Assembly (NCBI GenBank): GCA_037447655.1
Contig: JBBHKE010000813.1
Coordinates: forward strand, 188,001-248,000
Origin: Zygnema cylindricum
Taxonomy: Eukaryota > Streptophyta > Zygnematophyceae > Zygnematales > Zygnemataceae
Length of the DNA: 60,000 bases
Direction: 5' to 3'
The position numbers were made by a program, and so were the translations under genes. A model generated the notes under the pieces. It was not told where the DNA came from, searched no databases, and saw only the letters and a program-made list of their open reading frames with translations. Positions within the stretch are counted from its first letter, which is position 1; each line of letters opens with the position of its first letter. Positions 59,721 to 60,000 of this stretch are shown here, piece after piece.

Positions 59721-60000
59721 TGATGTAACAGTAATAGCGGATCGAACTTGTTCGTAAAGGGGTATCTTGGTGTTATGATTATAGAGTACTAAATTTGGTA
59801 GACGTGCGCGAAAGAATCACGCGATTTAGAGTTATATATCAAAAGTTATAGCGATGGGTGTATTTAGGCGACAGTGCGGGGTCTAAATAACAAGCTGGTA
59901 TCATTGAAACGGGTTAAGGGTCAAATTAGTACCGAAATTTCGCGTGCACGTTTCATAAAGTTCTAATGAAACGTTTAGTATGCACGGTGGTTCGTTTCAT
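59721..60000 (+). repeat. 3' LTR of gypsy-2 (cut by window end)
   Basis: Begins TGATGTAACA directly after the polypurine tract, as in many plant chromoviruses. 280 bp are visible; no second copy occurs inside the window. Confidence 0.7.

Overview
The window is nuclear DNA of a land plant. Two intron-rich genes on the minus strand show this: a phytochrome-interacting-factor (PIF) type bHLH gene (about 15.6-19.2 kb) and a sigma70-type factor gene for an organellar RNA polymerase (about 24.15-31.3 kb). Both have canonical GT-AG introns. The long PIF with no recognisable N-terminal APB motif, and the transposon types, point to a seed-free plant such as a bryophyte, but the species cannot be fixed from the sequence. 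I reassembled both genes from short exons by following splice-site phase: PIF in 7 coding exons (815 aa), SIG in 13 coding exons (431 aa).

Everything else I can name is mobile DNA. Left part: a nearly intact Ty1/copia element (447-6016) with 739-bp LTRs and one in-frame TAG, inserted in an older repeat. It is followed by a dense field of MITEs (6.2-11.1 kb), including hAT-like elements with 8-bp target duplications and TA-flanked Tc1/mariner-like elements, one nested in another. Middle: the two host genes, separated by GTAC-rich repeat DNA and one more MITE. Right part (32-60 kb): further MITEs and unnamed repeats; a Ty3/gypsy pol relic (36.2-44.9 kb, minus) split by a second copia element (38038-44371, 1003-bp LTRs); a truncated copia fragment on each strand (50.0-55.3 kb); a 10-N assembly gap; and a decayed chromodomain-type Ty3/gypsy element (55.8-60 kb) whose 3' LTR runs off the window.

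The two host genes may be functionally linked. PIFs bind G-boxes and transduce phytochrome light signals, and plastid sigma factors direct plastid transcription, commonly under light control. A G-box lies 195 bp upstream of the SIG start codon. The most unusual observations are: a sigma factor whose -10 and -35 recognition residues look non-canonical; two copia elements whose primer-binding site matches the anticodon arm of initiator tRNA-Met and is itself translated as the start of Gag, with the start codon inside the LTR; and a tRNA-like pol III promoter segment inside the LTR of the second copia element.
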